Below are positions 53,128-62,400 of a DNA stretch of 64,000 bases, in pieces. The position numbers and the translations under genes were made by a program. Under the pieces are notes generated by a model. The model did no database searches and was not told where the DNA came from. It worked only from the letters and a program-made list of their open reading frames with translations. Positions within the stretch are counted from its first letter, which is position 1; every line of letters starts with the position of its first letter. The DNA is from Flavobacteriales bacterium (lineage in GTDB: Bacteria; Bacteroidota; Bacteroidia; Flavobacteriales; Flavobacteriaceae): positions 95,522 to 159,521 of the forward strand of contig JAMOUV010000004.1 of the NCBI GenBank assembly GCA_027067965.1, read 5' to 3'.

Positions 53128-54420
53128 TTACACCGGCTCGACTTCTACATAATCTCCTTGGATACGACGGAGTTTTACTTCCACAATACGATTTACCCAT
53201 TGTGGATTGAACGGATGCATTACTTTGATGTAATTTTCGGTAAATCCGCTTATCATGCCGTCTTGATTTCGGCGTTCGAATAAAACTTGCCGGCGCTTGC
53301 CCAATTGTTTTTCGGCAAATAACAAATATTTTCGTTGGGAAAGTTCACGCAACAAACGACTTCGTTTTACAATTTCCTTTTTCGGCACGTGGTCTTTCAT
53401 GCGAGATGCGGGCGTGCCGGGACGGTCGGAATAGGAAAAAACATGCAGATAAGAAACCGGAAGATCTTTCAAAAAACCGTAAGTTTCATCGAAATGCAAA
53501 TCGGTTTCGCCCGGAAAGCCCACAATGACATCCACACCGATAGCCGCATCGGAACGAAGGGATTTAATGGCGGCTACTTTGTCCGCATATAACTCGCGTT
53601 TATAACGCCTTTGCATTTTGCTTAAAATTTCATTGCTGCCGCTTTGAAGCGGAATATGAAAATGAGGTAAAAACCGCTTGGATTCGGTAAGCACAAAACG
53701 GATTATCCGGTCGGTCAATAAATTGGGTTCAATCGAAGAAATACGATAGCGCTCTATTCCTTCCACTTCGTCCAATGCCCGAATCAAATCATAAAAATTG
53801 CGCGTCGTGCCGGTAGATTTATCTTTAAAAGTTCCGATATTCACGCCGGTAAGTACAATTTCCTTAATTCCTTTCCGGGCAATTTCCCTTGCTTGCTCGA
53901 CTATGGATTCCACGGTCGGATTTCTTCCCTTTCCGCGGGCTTGCGGGATGATGCAATAAGTACAAATATAATCGCAACCTTCTTGAATTTTTAAAAAAGA
54001 ACGGGTGCGATCGCCATAGGAAAAAGCCGGAAGAAAATCGACTTCGGCCGGAGGAAGCGAATGATAAATTCCGCTTAATTCACCTTTTTCCAGCCGCGGT
54101 AATAGATCATTCAATCGGAATTTTTCGGCCATTCCGAGGACCAAATCGATATGCGGAATACGATTCACACTTTCCGGATCGCGTTGTGCAAAACAGCCGA
54201 TAGCCACCACCTTGGCCTCCGGATTTCTCTTTTTAATCTGTTTGGTCAATTCGCGTAACTTTTTTTCGGCATTAGCCGTTACGGTACATGTATTGATGAC
54301 ATATACATCCGCCTTCTCCTTAAAACCCACATGTTCGTATTGGACAATGCGTGATGCAATTGCCGAGGTTTCGGCATAATTCAATTTACACCCTAAAGTT
54401 TCGAAAGCGATTTTTTTCAT
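53128..54420 (-). CDS. mtaB: tRNA t6A37 methylthiotransferase
   Basis: Radical SAM methylthiotransferase that converts t6A37 to ms2t6A37 in ANN-decoding tRNAs. 430 residues: N-terminal MTTase domain with cluster cysteines (FETLGCKLNYAE; NTCTVTANAEKK; GCFAQ), the radical SAM motif CDYICTYC (about 145-152), and a C-terminal TRAM-like domain. The TVTANAEKK segment points to MtaB rather than MiaB or RimO. Its neighbour ppk1 lies 81 bases upstream. Confidence 0.92.
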   Translation of the reverse strand: MKKIAFETLGCKLNYAETSAIASRIVQYEHVGFKEKADVYVINTCTVTANAEKKLRELTKQIKKRNPEAKVVAIGCFAQRDPESVNRIPHIDLVLGMAEKFRLNDLLPRLEKGELSGIYHSLPPAEVDFLPAFSYGDRTRSFLKIQEGCDYICTYCIIPQARGKGRNPTVESIVEQAREIARKGIKEIVLTGVNIGTFKDKSTGTTRNFYDLIRALDEVEGIERYRISSIEPNLLTDRIIRFVLTESKRFLPHFHIPLQSGSNEILSKMQRRYKRELYADKVAAIKSLRSDAAIGVDVIVGFPGETDLHFDETYGFLKDLPVSYLHVFSYSDRPGTPASRMKDHVPKKEIVKRSRLLRELSQRKYLLFAEKQLGKRRQVLFERRNQDGMISGFTENYIKVMHPFNPQWVNRIVEVKLRRIQGDYVEVEPV

Positions 54421-54501
54421 AGATTCGAATGGGCTGCAAGTTAATCAATTTTATCCGGCATAAATATCGATTGTAAGGTCATATCTATTGTAAAGAGGGC
54501 T

Positions 54502-56574
54502 TTAATCCTTGGTTTGGGCTACCGGTTGGGCTAATTTTCGTTTATAATAATCGTAAATTTCAAACTGTGAACGGACCGGCTTGCCTTTCAGCGGACGATA
54601 TTGATTGTCTTGGGCTTCGTTGAAAATACGCGCTTTCTGATTGTCGGCCCATGAAATTTCAAACACATCGATAATTTCTTTTTTGGCTTCCTCGTCATAA
54701 ACCGGCGCCACCACTTCCACTCTTCTATCCAAATTCCTCGGCATCAAATCCGCCGAACCTATAAATATCTTTTCTTCGCCTTCGGGACCGAAAATAAATA
54801 CCCGCGGATGTTCCAAATACTTATCCACAATGCTGATGGCTTCGATGTTTTCGCTCATGCCTTTGACACCGGGAATCAACGAATTGATGCCCCGTACAAT
54901 CAACCGGACAGGCACGCCCGCCTGCGATGCTTCGTAGAGTTTGTTAATCATCCGCTTATCGGATAAACTGTTCATTTTCATACGAATAAGTGCAGGTTTA
55001 CCTTCTTTGGCCCGCTTGATTTGTTCATTGATCAAAGCATTTATTTTCTTACGAAGATAATGGGGCGAAACCAATAGGTGTTTGTAGCGAGGAATGCGAT
55101 AATTTATTTCGAAAAAGTCAAAAACTTTGGATACGTCATCCAATAATTCCTGATCGGCGGTAAAAAGCGTATAATCGGTATAAATTTTTGCGGTTTTTTC
55201 ATTGAAATTGCCCGTACTGATAAATCCGTATCGTTTGATTTCTCCTTCTTCTTCCCGTTCGATCACGCAAACCTTGCTATGGACTTTCATGTCGGGAAAA
55301 CCGAAAATCAAACGCACGCCTTCCTGTTTGAAAAGATTGGCATACTTGATATTTTGGGCTTCATCAAAACGCGCCCGAAGTTCGATTTGAACCGTTACTT
55401 GTTTACCGTTTTTGGCGGCATTAATGAGCGAATTGGCTATCTGGGAATTTTTGGCTAAGCGATAAATGGTAATTTTAATGCTCTTCACTTTCGGGTCCAG
55501 GGCCGCCTCACGCAAAAATTTTATGACATACTTGTAACTATGCGATGGTGTATAAAGCAACCGGTCTTTTTCGGCGATTTGTTTGAGAATACTTCCTCGC
55601 AAAGAAAACCCGGCAATGGGAAGCGGTTCCATAGGTTGATAAAGCAATTCCTTTTTCCCCAAATCCGGAAAATCCATAAAATCGCGATGGTTATGAATCC
55701 GTCCGCCGGGAATCAAACTATCGTATTCGTCAATTCCCATTTTTTCTTTCAGAAAATGAAGGGTATCGTCTGCGATGCTGCTATCGTAAATCAATCGTAC
55801 CGGCTCGCCTTTTTGACGTTGTCGCAAATAAAAGGAGACTTTCTCCATGATATTTTTCGTATGATCGGTATCTTCGTCAAATTGGGCGTCACGACTGATT
55901 TTAATAATGTGCGCTTCAATATCTTCATATTCGAATAAATTGAAAATTTCGTCCAAATTATAGCGAATCACGTCCTCGAGCAACATGATATAATTTGTGT
56001 CGCCTTCGCGGGGAAGCACCACGAATCTACCCAATTCTTCGGAGGGAATTTCGACCAAGGCATAAATATTATTATTTCCTTGTTTAGACATTTTGACGGC
56101 CAGATACACCGAACTATCTTTAATAATGGGGAATTCGGGCAAATCGTTCAAAATAATGGTAAATAAACGCGGACTGACTTTCTCCAAAAAATATTTTCTG
56201 ACAAAATCGCCTTGCTTTTCGTTTAATTCCTTTTCATTTATAATTTTTATGCCGTGATCCTTTAATTCTTCGATAATACGGCGTCTGACTCGTCGCATTT
56301 TTTCTTGCTGGGAAATGGCAATTTGATTGATTTGTTTTAGCAAACGTTTGGCTTCTCTGATTTCATGACGCGAACGCCCCGGAATTCGCCCTTGGCTGAT
56401 GCGTTGAATTTTGGCATAACGCACTTTAAAAAACTCATCCATGTTATTCGAAAAAATTCCTACAAATCTCAGCCGTTCAAGAAGCGGAACCTTTTTGTCG
56501 GAGGCCTCTTGTAATACGCGCTCATTAAAAGAAAGCCAACTAATATCCCGGTTTATATACTTCTTTCTATTCAT
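54502..56574 (-). CDS. ppk1: Polyphosphate kinase
   Basis: Reversibly transfers the ATP gamma phosphate to polyphosphate; membrane-associated. 690 residues. N-terminal INRDISWLSFNERVLQEA, the phosphorylatable His in DMKVHSKVCVIERE (about 430) and the second His-containing block GSADLMPRNLDRRVEV are all canonical PPK1 elements. It shares a strand with mtaB 81 bases on, probably by coincidence. The upstream region has only a weak promoter (one mismatch in the -7 box). Confidence 0.94.
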   Translation of the reverse strand: MNRKKYINRDISWLSFNERVLQEASDKKVPLLERLRFVGIFSNNMDEFFKVRYAKIQRISQGRIPGRSRHEIREAKRLLKQINQIAISQQEKMRRVRRRIIEELKDHGIKIINEKELNEKQGDFVRKYFLEKVSPRLFTIILNDLPEFPIIKDSSVYLAVKMSKQGNNNIYALVEIPSEELGRFVVLPREGDTNYIMLLEDVIRYNLDEIFNLFEYEDIEAHIIKISRDAQFDEDTDHTKNIMEKVSFYLRQRQKGEPVRLIYDSSIADDTLHFLKEKMGIDEYDSLIPGGRIHNHRDFMDFPDLGKKELLYQPMEPLPIAGFSLRGSILKQIAEKDRLLYTPSHSYKYVIKFLREAALDPKVKSIKITIYRLAKNSQIANSLINAAKNGKQVTVQIELRARFDEAQNIKYANLFKQEGVRLIFGFPDMKVHSKVCVIEREEEGEIKRYGFISTGNFNEKTAKIYTDYTLFTADQELLDDVSKVFDFFEINYRIPRYKHLLVSPHYLRKKINALINEQIKRAKEGKPALIRMKMNSLSDKRMINKLYEASQAGVPVRLIVRGINSLIPGVKGMSENIEAISIVDKYLEHPRVFIFGPEGEEKIFIGSADLMPRNLDRRVEVVAPVYDEEAKKEIIDVFEISWADNQKARIFNEAQDNQYRPLKGKPVRSQFEIYDYYKRKLAQPVAQTKD

Positions 56575-56901
56575 CCCAAAATATTTTTGTTAAATTACAA
56601 AGATTTTTTGTTTTAGGTATATTTTTTCCTCTCCGGTCGGTTTTAATTAAACAAAATCCCTTCACCTTATTTAATTTTCTTTTTTCTCCACTTATATTTA
56701 AACCATCCGAATTTATGACTTAAGCCGCTTATTTTTGACATTTATCCGTCATAAAAGGCCTTCAAAAAAATAAATTAATGGTCTCATCCGCCGTTTTCGG
56801 TCAATCAAATACCGATTTTATGGTTACGTTGTGATAATTTATAAAATTGTTTAGGAATTTCTGTCGGAAAACTTAGTATCTTGCCATTAAAATTATTTGA
56901 G
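56575..56901. other. Divergent intergenic region ppk1 / glycosyltransferase
   Basis: 327 bases with AT-rich text. Near 56877-56884 there is a TATCTTG segment, one T short of the TAnnTTTG consensus, which may promote the glycosyltransferase gene. Nothing else is recognised. Confidence 0.45.
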
Positions 56902-58029
56902 ATGCGAATCGGTTATGATGCAAAACGTATTTTCCACAATACGACGGGATTAGGCAATTACGGCAGGGATTTGGTGCGCATAATGGCATCGTTTTTTCCC
57001 GAAAACGAATATGTGCTTTATAACCCATATCAAGCCAAAACGCAAAGATTCGAGCCGAAAGAAAACATGCGGATAAAATATCCATCCGGAATTTATTCCA
57101 TGTTTCCTTCATTATGGCGCTCCAAAGGCATTATTAAAGACTTGAAAAAAGACCGGATTGAACTTTATCACGGTTTAAGCGGCGAACTCCCTTGGGGCAT
57201 ATCGCGTACGGGAATTCCATCGGTGGTCACCGTGCATGATGTGATTTTCATGCGATTTCCCGAATGGTACAAATCCATCGACCGGTCGATTTATAAGAAA
57301 AAATTCCTTCGGGCGGTAAACGAAGCAAATAAAATAGTAGCCATTAGTAAGCAAACCCGGGACGATATCGTAGAATTTTCGAATATAAATCCGGAAAAAG
57401 TTGAGGTCATCTATCAAGGATGTCATCCTATTTTCAAATCGGATATTCCGGTGGATTATCAATTCCAAGTACAAGAAAAATATGCGTTGCCTGTTGAATT
57501 TGCGTTATATGTAGGCACCATCGAGCCGAGAAAAAATGCCTTTACGATTGTAAAAGCCATGAAGGACCTCCCCTATCATTTGGTATTGGCAGGCAAGGAA
57601 ACCGACTATGCGCGACAAATCAGAGCATATATCAAAAGTCATGGCATGAGTGACCGGATACGTTTTTTGGGAAATTTGGACCTCAACGAACTTGCCGCCA
57701 TGTACCGGCTGGCCAAAGTCTTTATTTATCCGAGTATTTACGAAGGATTCGGAATTCCTATTATAGAATCGCTATATTCGGGCACGCCGGTTATTACCAA
57801 TGCGAAAGGCGTTTTTCCCGAAGCGGCGGGGCCCGGTGGCATTTATTTGGAAAATGTTTTCGATGAAAATGAAATGCGCGAAAAAATACGCTTTGCCATG
57901 GAAAACGATTTGACCGACTATGTCCGAAAAGGAAGAGAATTTGTAAAAAAATTCGATGACGAAAATATTGCCCGGCAATGGATGGAGGTATATAAATCTT
58001 TGAAAAAAGATAAAATCGAATCCGTGTGA
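56902..58029 (+). CDS. Family 4 glycosyltransferase
   Basis: 375 residues with the GT-B fold. The start MRIGYDAKRIFHNTTGLGNYGRDL is the donor-site Gly loop of GT4, TIEPRKNAFTIVKAM marks the hinge, and YPSIYEGFGIPIIES holds the E-x7-E donor-binding motif. It probably adds a hexose to a cell-envelope glycan; substrate unknown. The start is ATG 56902, since a TTG at 56881 lies in the leader. Isolated, convergent with murB. Confidence 0.88.
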   Translation: MRIGYDAKRIFHNTTGLGNYGRDLVRIMASFFPENEYVLYNPYQAKTQRFEPKENMRIKYPSGIYSMFPSLWRSKGIIKDLKKDRIELYHGLSGELPWGISRTGIPSVVTVHDVIFMRFPEWYKSIDRSIYKKKFLRAVNEANKIVAISKQTRDDIVEFSNINPEKVEVIYQGCHPIFKSDIPVDYQFQVQEKYALPVEFALYVGTIEPRKNAFTIVKAMKDLPYHLVLAGKETDYARQIRAYIKSHGMSDRIRFLGNLDLNELAAMYRLAKVFIYPSIYEGFGIPIIESLYSGTPVITNAKGVFPEAAGPGGIYLENVFDENEMREKIRFAMENDLTDYVRKGREFVKKFDDENIARQWMEVYKSLKKDKIESV

Positions 58030-58078
58030 CGGATGACTTAAAAAAATTTTGGTAAACGTAAGATAGAATAAGAACCGG

Positions 58079-59101
58079 CTAATAACGGCCGATTATCTGC
58101 ACTTCCCGTTCCAATTCCAAGCCGTATTTTTCTTTGATATCGTCGATGATTTTTTGGGATAAGCGGTAAATATCCCGTCCGGTGGCACGGCCGTAATTCA
58201 CCAGCACCAAGGCCTGTTTGTGATGCACGCCCGCATCGCCTTCGCGGTAGCCCTTCCAGCCGGCATTGTCTATAAGCCAAGCAGCGGGAATTTTATAGGA
58301 ATCATCGGAAATTTTATAGTAAGCCATAGATGGATAAGCACTAATTAATGCCTTGAATTTACCGGCATCCACCACCGGATTTTTGAAAAAACTTCCGGCA
58401 TTTCCTATCTCCGCCGGATCAGGAAGTTTGCTTCGCCGGATATGAACCACGGCATCGAAAACATCTTTAATCGACGGCTTGTCGATATGATTTTCGGTAA
58501 AATATTGTTGTAATGCCCGGTAACCGGTTTCCGGTGTGCCGTTTGGAATCAGTCGCAATCGAATGCGGTAAATGAAATAACGATTTTTATTTTCCGGCCG
58601 TTTGAATAAAGAATCCCGGTAACCGAATTGACATTCTTCATTGGAAAACACACGATAACGCCCGTTCGTCAAATCGAATGCTTCGCAAGAGATCAGCACA
58701 TCCTTTATTTCTCGACCGTATGCCCCTATGTTTTGTACGGGTGCCGTTCCGGCTTTTCCGGGAATTAAAGCCAAATTTTCTATTCCGGAAAGATTTTGCT
58801 TCACACTTAACTCCACCACATCATGCCAATGCTCGCCGCCTGCAATATCCCATATTTCATATTCATCCGTTTGTTGAACCACTTGGATACCCTTTATTTC
58901 ATTTCGGACCACAATTCCATCAAAATCGTTGAGAAACAACACGTTACTTCCCTCTCCCAAAAACAAAATTCTTTCATCGGGAAATTTTTCTTTTAAATTT
59001 TCCAGTTGCTCCACCCTATCGACAGAAGTCAAATATTTTGCCTTTACATCAATGCCGAAGGTATTGTAAGGACGTAATGAAATATTTTCTTGTATTTCCA
59101 C
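58079..59101 (-). CDS. murB: UDP-N-acetylenolpyruvoylglucosamine reductase
   Basis: NADPH- and FAD-dependent step of peptidoglycan precursor synthesis. 340 residues: SLRPYNTFGIDVKA at the start, FLGEGSNVLF, the FAD loop NIGAYGREIKDV, the catalytic Ser in GNAGSFFKNPVV, and a C-terminal Glu in LEREVQIIG. This length fits type I MurB. Its ATG directly abuts the aminotransferase stop (adjacent bases), so the two are surely co-transcribed. Confidence 0.95.
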   Translation of the reverse strand: MEIQENISLRPYNTFGIDVKAKYLTSVDRVEQLENLKEKFPDERILFLGEGSNVLFLNDFDGIVVRNEIKGIQVVQQTDEYEIWDIAGGEHWHDVVELSVKQNLSGIENLALIPGKAGTAPVQNIGAYGREIKDVLISCEAFDLTNGRYRVFSNEECQFGYRDSLFKRPENKNRYFIYRIRLRLIPNGTPETGYRALQQYFTENHIDKPSIKDVFDAVVHIRRSKLPDPAEIGNAGSFFKNPVVDAGKFKALISAYPSMAYYKISDDSYKIPAAWLIDNAGWKGYREGDAGVHHKQALVLVNYGRATGRDIYRLSQKIIDDIKEKYGLELEREVQIIGRY

Positions 59102-60295
59102 TTAACGCTTATTGTAGGTATCGAGCGCTTTTCGTAAAATTTCGACCGAACGCGCCAAATCCCGGGTGTTTAATACATACGCAATGCGTACTTGTTTTTT
59201 TCCGAGCACCGGATCGGAATAAAATCCGCTTGCGGGCGCCACCATGACCGTTTCGCCATTGTCATTAAATTCCGAAAGCATCCATTTGGCGAATTGATCG
59301 GCATCGTCCACGGGGAGTTCGGCCATCAGATAAAAAGCACCCTTGGGATGTCCGATTTTCAGCCCGTCAATCGAAGAAAGTTCTTTAATCAACAAATCCC
59401 GGCGTTTTTTATATTCATCGATAACTTCATCGAAATAGGATTGAGGAGTATGGAGGGCTTCTTCGGAAAGAATTTGCTCCACGGCCGGCGGGCTTAACCG
59501 CGCCTGTGCGAATTTTAACACGCTTTTCATCAATTCTTTGTTCTTACTTACCACACATCCGATTCGGGCACCGCACATACTATAGCGCTTCGATACCGAA
59601 TCGATGATGATGGCATGCCGGTCCATTCCCTCTTCATGCAAGATGGAATGATGGCCGTCGCCCTCGTAAATAAATTCGCGATATACTTCGTCCGAAATGA
59701 TAAAAATATCATGCTTGAGGGCCAAGTCACGCAATTTTTTCACTTCTTCTTCGGTGTAGACATAACCGGTGGGATTGGACGGATTGCTATAGAGAATGGC
59801 TTTGGTGCGGGGAGTAATCATTTTTTCCAATGCTTCGACCGGCGGCAGCGCAAAATTATCATCAATGGAGGACGGCACCGGCACCACTTTTACTTTAAAC
59901 AGGGTTACAAAACTATTATAATTGGCATAATAGGGTTCGGGTATGATAATTTCATCTCCCGGATCGGCGATACTTCCGACCGAAAATAATAATGCTTCCG
60001 AACCGCCGGTGGTGATGATGATGTCATCCGCCGTGACATCGATTTGATTTCGCCGGTAATATTCCGCTAATTTCTCTCGGTAACTATCATATCCTTGCGA
60101 CTTGGTGTAGGCAATGATATCCAAATCGATATTCTTCATTTTTTCGAGCACGTTACGCGGGGTTTTGATATCGGGTTGACCTATGTTAAGATGATAAATT
60201 TTAATACCCCGTTTTTTGGCCTCATCGGCATAAGGAACCAATTTTCGTATGGGCGAAGCGGGCATTTGTCGCGACAGTTCGGATAATTGTGGCAT
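59102..60295 (-). CDS. PLP-dependent aspartate-type aminotransferase
   Basis: Class I/II aminotransferase, 397 residues. The PLP Lys is in SVSKRYSMCGARIG (near 235), with YSNPSNPTGYVYTEEE and DEVYREFIYEG as standard cofactor-binding parts and a late RIAYVLN with the substrate Arg. Likely aspartate aminotransferase (AspC-like); prephenate or alanine specificity cannot be excluded. First gene of the operon with murB; promoter at 60314-60321. Confidence 0.88.
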   Translation of the reverse strand: MPQLSELSRQMPASPIRKLVPYADEAKKRGIKIYHLNIGQPDIKTPRNVLEKMKNIDLDIIAYTKSQGYDSYREKLAEYYRRNQIDVTADDIIITTGGSEALLFSVGSIADPGDEIIIPEPYYANYNSFVTLFKVKVVPVPSSIDDNFALPPVEALEKMITPRTKAILYSNPSNPTGYVYTEEEVKKLRDLALKHDIFIISDEVYREFIYEGDGHHSILHEEGMDRHAIIIDSVSKRYSMCGARIGCVVSKNKELMKSVLKFAQARLSPPAVEQILSEEALHTPQSYFDEVIDEYKKRRDLLIKELSSIDGLKIGHPKGAFYLMAELPVDDADQFAKWMLSEFNDNGETVMVAPASGFYSDPVLGKKQVRIAYVLNTRDLARSVEILRKALDTYNKR

Positions 60296-60313
60296 AATTC
60301 ATTTGGTTTTGAG

Positions 60314-60321
60314 CAAATTTA
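60314..60321 (-). promoter_or_regulatory. -7 box of the aminotransferase-murB operon
   Basis: Minus strand TAAATTTG (TAnnTTTG), 19 bases before the ATG at 60295. Confidence 0.55.
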
Positions 60322-60332
60322 CGAAACGTTTT

Positions 60333-60368
60333 TTTATTTTTGATTAAAAATCCCTAGGACAAAGAAAG
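60333..60368. repeat. 36-bp direct repeat, left copy
   Basis: Matches 61898-61933 at 34 of 36 bases (core TTTTTGATTAAAAATCC, then GACAAAGAAAG). In this copy the ATG of the micro-gene is lost (CTAGG in place of ATATG). It lies upstream of the aminotransferase operon. Confidence 0.88.
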
Positions 60369-60515
60369 ATTAAATTCAGTAAATTTTAATGGGGGAATGA
60401 AAAAAGAAATTTTTCAATTCTTATTTAAAGAAAAATCTTGATTATTATTTTGTTTTATAGAATTTTTAATCTGAAGTATTGTCGTTTTCTAATTTTTTCC
60501 AGAGTTAATCATTTT

Positions 60516-61574
60516 TTATTCATCGTCTTTGCCTTCAATGAGTTTTTTTAATTCTTCTTTACTGGGTAAAACGGTTAAATATTTACTTGCAAATATTTGT
60601 TCATTGTTTTCCGGTAAAGTGATTTCAACCAAAGCGTCATTTTTATCCTTACATAAAATGATTCCAATTGTTTTGTTTTCTTCGGGAAGCTTAACAAACC
60701 TATCGTAATAGTTGACATACATTTGCATTTGTCCCAAATCTTGATGGGTTAATTGCCCGATTTTCAAGTCTATAAGCACGAAACTACGTAGTAATCGATT
60801 ATAAAATACTAAATCCACTCTAAAATGGTCTTCTTCAAAAGTAAAGCGAACTTGTCTTCCGACAAATGCAAATCCTTTTCCTAATTCTAATAAAAATTGC
60901 TCTAATTTATCTATTAATTTTTGTTCCAATTCGGTTTCGCTGTATTTTGAATTTTCTTTAAGTCCTATAAATTCAAGCACATAAGGGTCTTTCAAACTAT
61001 CTTGCGGTGTTTCGATTATTTGTCCTTTTTCGGCCAACTCTTTCACTCCTTTTTTGTCTCTACTTAATGCAAGCCGTTCAAATAGAGCCGAATTAAATTG
61101 CCTTTTAAGTTCTCTTAAACTCCAATTGTTCGCAATGGCTTCTTTTTCATAAAAACTTCTTTCTTCGGGATTGTCAATTCTCATCAACAATAAATAATGC
61201 GACCAGCTTAAATTGAAATCAGGCATTTTGTTCTTTGTCAATTCCGCAGACAGTGTTTGCGTTTTTGTTTCCATTTTATTCTCAGCATGTTTTCCATATA
61301 CGAGATAAAATTTTCTCATTTGTTCCAGATTTCTTACGGAAAACCCTTTTCCAAATTCGGATGTTAGTTTTTTTGAAAGTTCTCTGATGAGTTGTTTGCC
61401 GTATTCTGCCCTTGACTTTCCTTTTTGTTCTTCTTCCACAATGATTCTACCTATTTCATAATAAGTATAAACCATTGTTTTGTTAATGGTTCTTACAACC
61501 GAATTTCTTGCTTGCTTGAGTAATTCAACTATTCTGTCGTAAAATTCGTTATGGTTCTTTTGAATTTTAGTCAT
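60516..61574 (-). CDS. YhcG/DUF1016 PDDEXK nuclease
   Basis: 352 residues from ATG 61574. The N-terminal DUF1016_N domain (about 1-180) begins MTKIQKNHNEFYDRI and contains YYEIGRIIVEEEQKGKSRAEYGK. The C-terminal part is a PDDEXK nuclease with Asp near 254 in FRVDLVFYN and the D-x-K in LIDLKIG near 270. Family members cleave or bind DNA and often sit in accessory or defence-related islands; no partner is present. It has its own promoter and is bracketed by 36-bp direct repeats, which suggests it came as a cassette. Confidence 0.9.
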   Translation of the reverse strand: MTKIQKNHNEFYDRIVELLKQARNSVVRTINKTMVYTYYEIGRIIVEEEQKGKSRAEYGKQLIRELSKKLTSEFGKGFSVRNLEQMRKFYLVYGKHAENKMETKTQTLSAELTKNKMPDFNLSWSHYLLLMRIDNPEERSFYEKEAIANNWSLRELKRQFNSALFERLALSRDKKGVKELAEKGQIIETPQDSLKDPYVLEFIGLKENSKYSETELEQKLIDKLEQFLLELGKGFAFVGRQVRFTFEEDHFRVDLVFYNRLLRSFVLIDLKIGQLTHQDLGQMQMYVNYYDRFVKLPEENKTIGIILCKDKNDALVEITLPENNEQIFASKYLTVLPSKEELKKLIEGKDDE

Positions 61575-61897
61575 GCTATTGTCTTCTAACAAAAGTAACT
61601 AATTTTCCGTTAAAAGGTTTGATTTCGGATAAAAATATATCTCATTTTTTACGGGAAAAAATGTCTTTGCTTGATATTTGTTAGATCATTCATTACGGGC
61701 GGAAGATTTTTGGGCTTAATTTCCCGAATGTCGATAAAACCTTTATTTGGAACTCATGAAATCCCGGAATAGGTGACGGATATGGGTGAATTTGGTTTTT
61801 TTATCAAGATGAAATAACAAAATCCATGTTTAAATAAAGGTTTATATTTTTATAGAATTTGAAATTAGCCAATATGGTTTTAGGTTGTAAAACATTG
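61575..61897. other. Noncoding part of the YhcG cassette
   Basis: 323 bases. It has the YhcG promoter at 61590-61597. A perfect 12-bp inverted repeat (AAACCTTTATTT at 61737-61748 with its complement at 61832-61843) encloses an 83-base stretch. No ORF. Confidence 0.5.
61590..61597 (-). promoter_or_regulatory. -7 box of YhcG-type gene
   Basis: Minus strand TACTTTTG (TAnnTTTG), 15 bases before the ATG at 61574. Confidence 0.5.
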
Positions 61898-61933
61898 TTT
61901 ATTTTTGATTAAAAATCCATATGACAAAGAAAG
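61898..61933. repeat. 36-bp direct repeat, right copy
   Basis: Partner of 60333-60368; this copy overlaps the first codons of the PspC-like micro-gene (ATG at 61921). Confidence 0.88.
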
Positions 61934-62088
61934 TGAAACTCTCCGCTGCAGCCACACTCCAATTGGGATTAATCGCTTCTATCGGCGATTATGTCGGATG
62001 GCCCTATATGCGATATGTCCTCTATGCTACGATTTTCTTTTTCCTTCTGACGCTTATTTTTTTAATTGTCGATTTGGCCAAGGATTGA
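61921..62088 (+). CDS. 55-residue membrane protein, PspC-like
   Basis: MTKKVKLSAAATLQLGLIASIG, then GDYVGWPYMRYVLYATIF and one or two hydrophobic helices, ending IVDLAKD. The pattern G-x3-S-x2-G-D-Y-x-G-x-P-x4-VLY follows the PspC fold in degenerate form, shorter than typical. Too short for routine gene callers. The duplicated left copy of its 5' region has lost the start codon, so this is the intact copy. Possible stress-sensing membrane protein; function unproven. Confidence 0.5.
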   Translation: MTKKVKLSAAATLQLGLIASIGDYVGWPYMRYVLYATIFFFLLTLIFLIVDLAKD

Positions 62089-62274
62089 CATCCCGAATAG
62101 TTACCGGGAGATGATTAACGATTGTAGATTATCGATTGCAGATTGCAGATTTTAAAATAGTTAGTCACCCCTTAAAAAATCTTTTCTCCTGCTGAAAAAA
62201 TTAAAGGAGGAGTTGAAATTTAGTTTGTAAAATAGCAAGTTTTATCGTATTTTTACTTTATAATCTTGCAAATT
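62089..62274. other. Intergenic stretch, short repeats
   Basis: 186 bases; low-complexity words (GATTGCAGATTGCAGATT near 62131-62153) and an imperfect CTCCT/AGGAG inverted repeat near 62189-62213. No gene recognised. Confidence 0.45.
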
Positions 62275-62400
62275 ATGCTTGGTAAACCTCCCACTCCCGG
62301 ACAGCGCGAATTGTTTAATGTTTTTCTTAAAGACATTATCAATCCTCAGCACGAATTGGCTCTTTTGGCCGATAAAATCGATTGGAATTTTTATCGATGA
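62275..62400 (+). pseudogene. Truncated transposase N-terminus (IS5-type)
   Basis: A 41-residue frame starting MLGKPPTPGQRELFNVFLKD and continuing with NPQHELALLADKIDWNFYR, then a stop. This resembles the first 40 residues of IS5-group transposases that begin with MLGK..., after which DDE catalytic domains would follow; here nothing follows. So it is a leftover of an insertion sequence rather than a full gene. Its exact IS family is uncertain. Confidence 0.5.
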
